DNA of 6,412 nucleotides from Leptospirillum sp. GTDB lineage: Bacteria > Nitrospirota > Leptospirillia > Leptospirillales > Leptospirillaceae. This document shows, piece by piece, positions 5,929-6,412 of the stretch (its first letter is position 1; each line of letters starts with the position of its first letter). The notes below the pieces were generated by a model. The model had not been told where the DNA came from, searched no databases, and saw only the letters and a list, made by a program, of their open reading frames with translations. A program made the position numbers and the translations under genes. The stretch spans positions 1 through 6,412 of the forward strand of contig DAIEST010000180.1 of assembly GCA_027346125.1 (NCBI GenBank), read 5' to 3'.

Positions 5929-6412
5929 ATGGAAAAGAGCTTTGAGTCTTTCGAGAAAGATTCCCCCAGCATCCCGGATAACCGTTCTTCAAGGGAAGTC
6001 TGTCTGCAAAATTTTCTTTATGACTACTTTCCCATAGGAATGGAAACCCTATGGGGACATTCTTCCCACCCTGTCAAAAGGTCAGAAACAAAAATCTCCG
6101 CCTTTTCTCACTCCAAGAATTCGGATGCTACCTTGGTCTTTGACGGCTTGGCCAATGCTTTTCCCATGGAATATTTTCGGCTTCACAGCACAATTACCAA
6201 AGTATCCATAAAGACAACCCTGAAAGCAGATTCTGCCCGCTTGACCGTTCTTCAGACCCCTTTAAAGGGGTCTCCAAAAGTTGTCATCGATCAGAAAGTC
6301 CGGAATTTTTCGGGTGTATTGGACACAGAATGGATCGACATCCAAAATCGGGATGGCAGCCTTCATCTTGAAATCTCTTATCAAGGCGCCCTGGAGATCA
6401 ATCAAACGGCAT
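5929..6412 (+). CDS. Putative GlfT2-like glycosyltransferase, N-terminal domain (3' end outside window)
   Basis: The frame opens at ATG 5929, 2 nt after the previous stop, with GGGA at 5917-5920 (8 nt upstream) as a plausible ribosome binding site. It stays open for 161 codons to the right edge, so the gene is truncated by the window. There is no signal peptide or membrane segment; the first 60 residues are polar. Residues about 65-161 look like alternating beta strands. The piece with FDG (71-73) and NAFPMEYF (76-83), followed by a run of beta strands, resembles the N-terminal beta-barrel of actinobacterial galactofuranosyltransferase GlfT2, where a similar NAFP-aromatic stretch occurs. GlfT2 proteins use UDP-galactofuranose and carry a GT2 catalytic domain after this barrel; that part is not visible here. 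Composition is AT-richer (about 45% GC). The call rests on remembered motif similarity. It could be another carbohydrate-associated beta-domain protein. Confidence 0.55.
   Translation, partial: MEKSFESFEKDSPSIPDNRSSREVCLQNFLYDYFPIGMETLWGHSSHPVKRSETKISAFSHSKNSDATLVFDGLANAFPMEYFRLHSTITKVSIKTTLKADSARLTVLQTPLKGSPKVVIDQKVRNFSGVLDTEWIDIQNRDGSLHLEISYQGALEINQTA

Overview
The window holds six protein-coding genes, all on the + strand. The first is cut by the left edge and the last by the right edge. I see no tRNA, rRNA, CRISPR array or insertion sequence. The gene content points to a Gram-negative bacterium that makes and exports an extracellular polysaccharide and sorts proteins with an exosortase. 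Codon choice and the style of the GalU and PrsR proteins would fit a Nitrospirota (Leptospirillum-like) or proteobacterial host. That placement is a guess; no taxonomic marker is present.

Block 1 (2-3800) is a tightly packed, GC-rich run of four genes: galU (3' part), an exosortase, epsI and a prsR-type sigma-54 response regulator. Each gene overlaps the next (14, 11 and 4 nt), and each start has a GGAGA-type ribosome binding site inside the previous gene, so the block is almost certainly one translationally coupled operon. GalU supplies UDP-glucose for polysaccharide. The exosortase, whose Cys/Arg/His catalytic residues are all visible, and EpsI form the sorting and polysaccharide-associated membrane module. 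The regulator keeps an intact GAFTGA loop, so it should activate sigma-54 promoters. Its usual partner kinase (PrsK) and any PEP-CTERM substrate are not in the window.

The only real gap is 3801-3886. It holds an imperfect 12-bp inverted repeat directly after the prsR stop codon and no promoter I would defend.

Block 2 (3887-6412) has clearly lower GC: about 45% by hand count over 5941-6360, against 60-67% on sampled lines of block 1. It encodes a membrane-anchored protein with a GH123-like catalytic region and a DUF4091 C-terminus, then the start of a protein whose N-terminus resembles the beta-barrel domain of GlfT2-type galactofuranosyltransferases. Together they suggest a polysaccharide-tailoring module (one glycosidase or editing enzyme, one glycosyltransferase) placed beside the exosortase and regulator module. 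The most interesting hypothesis is that this locus makes and trims a galactofuranose- or GalNAc-containing surface polymer under sigma-54 control. That is inference from neighbourhood and domain resemblance.
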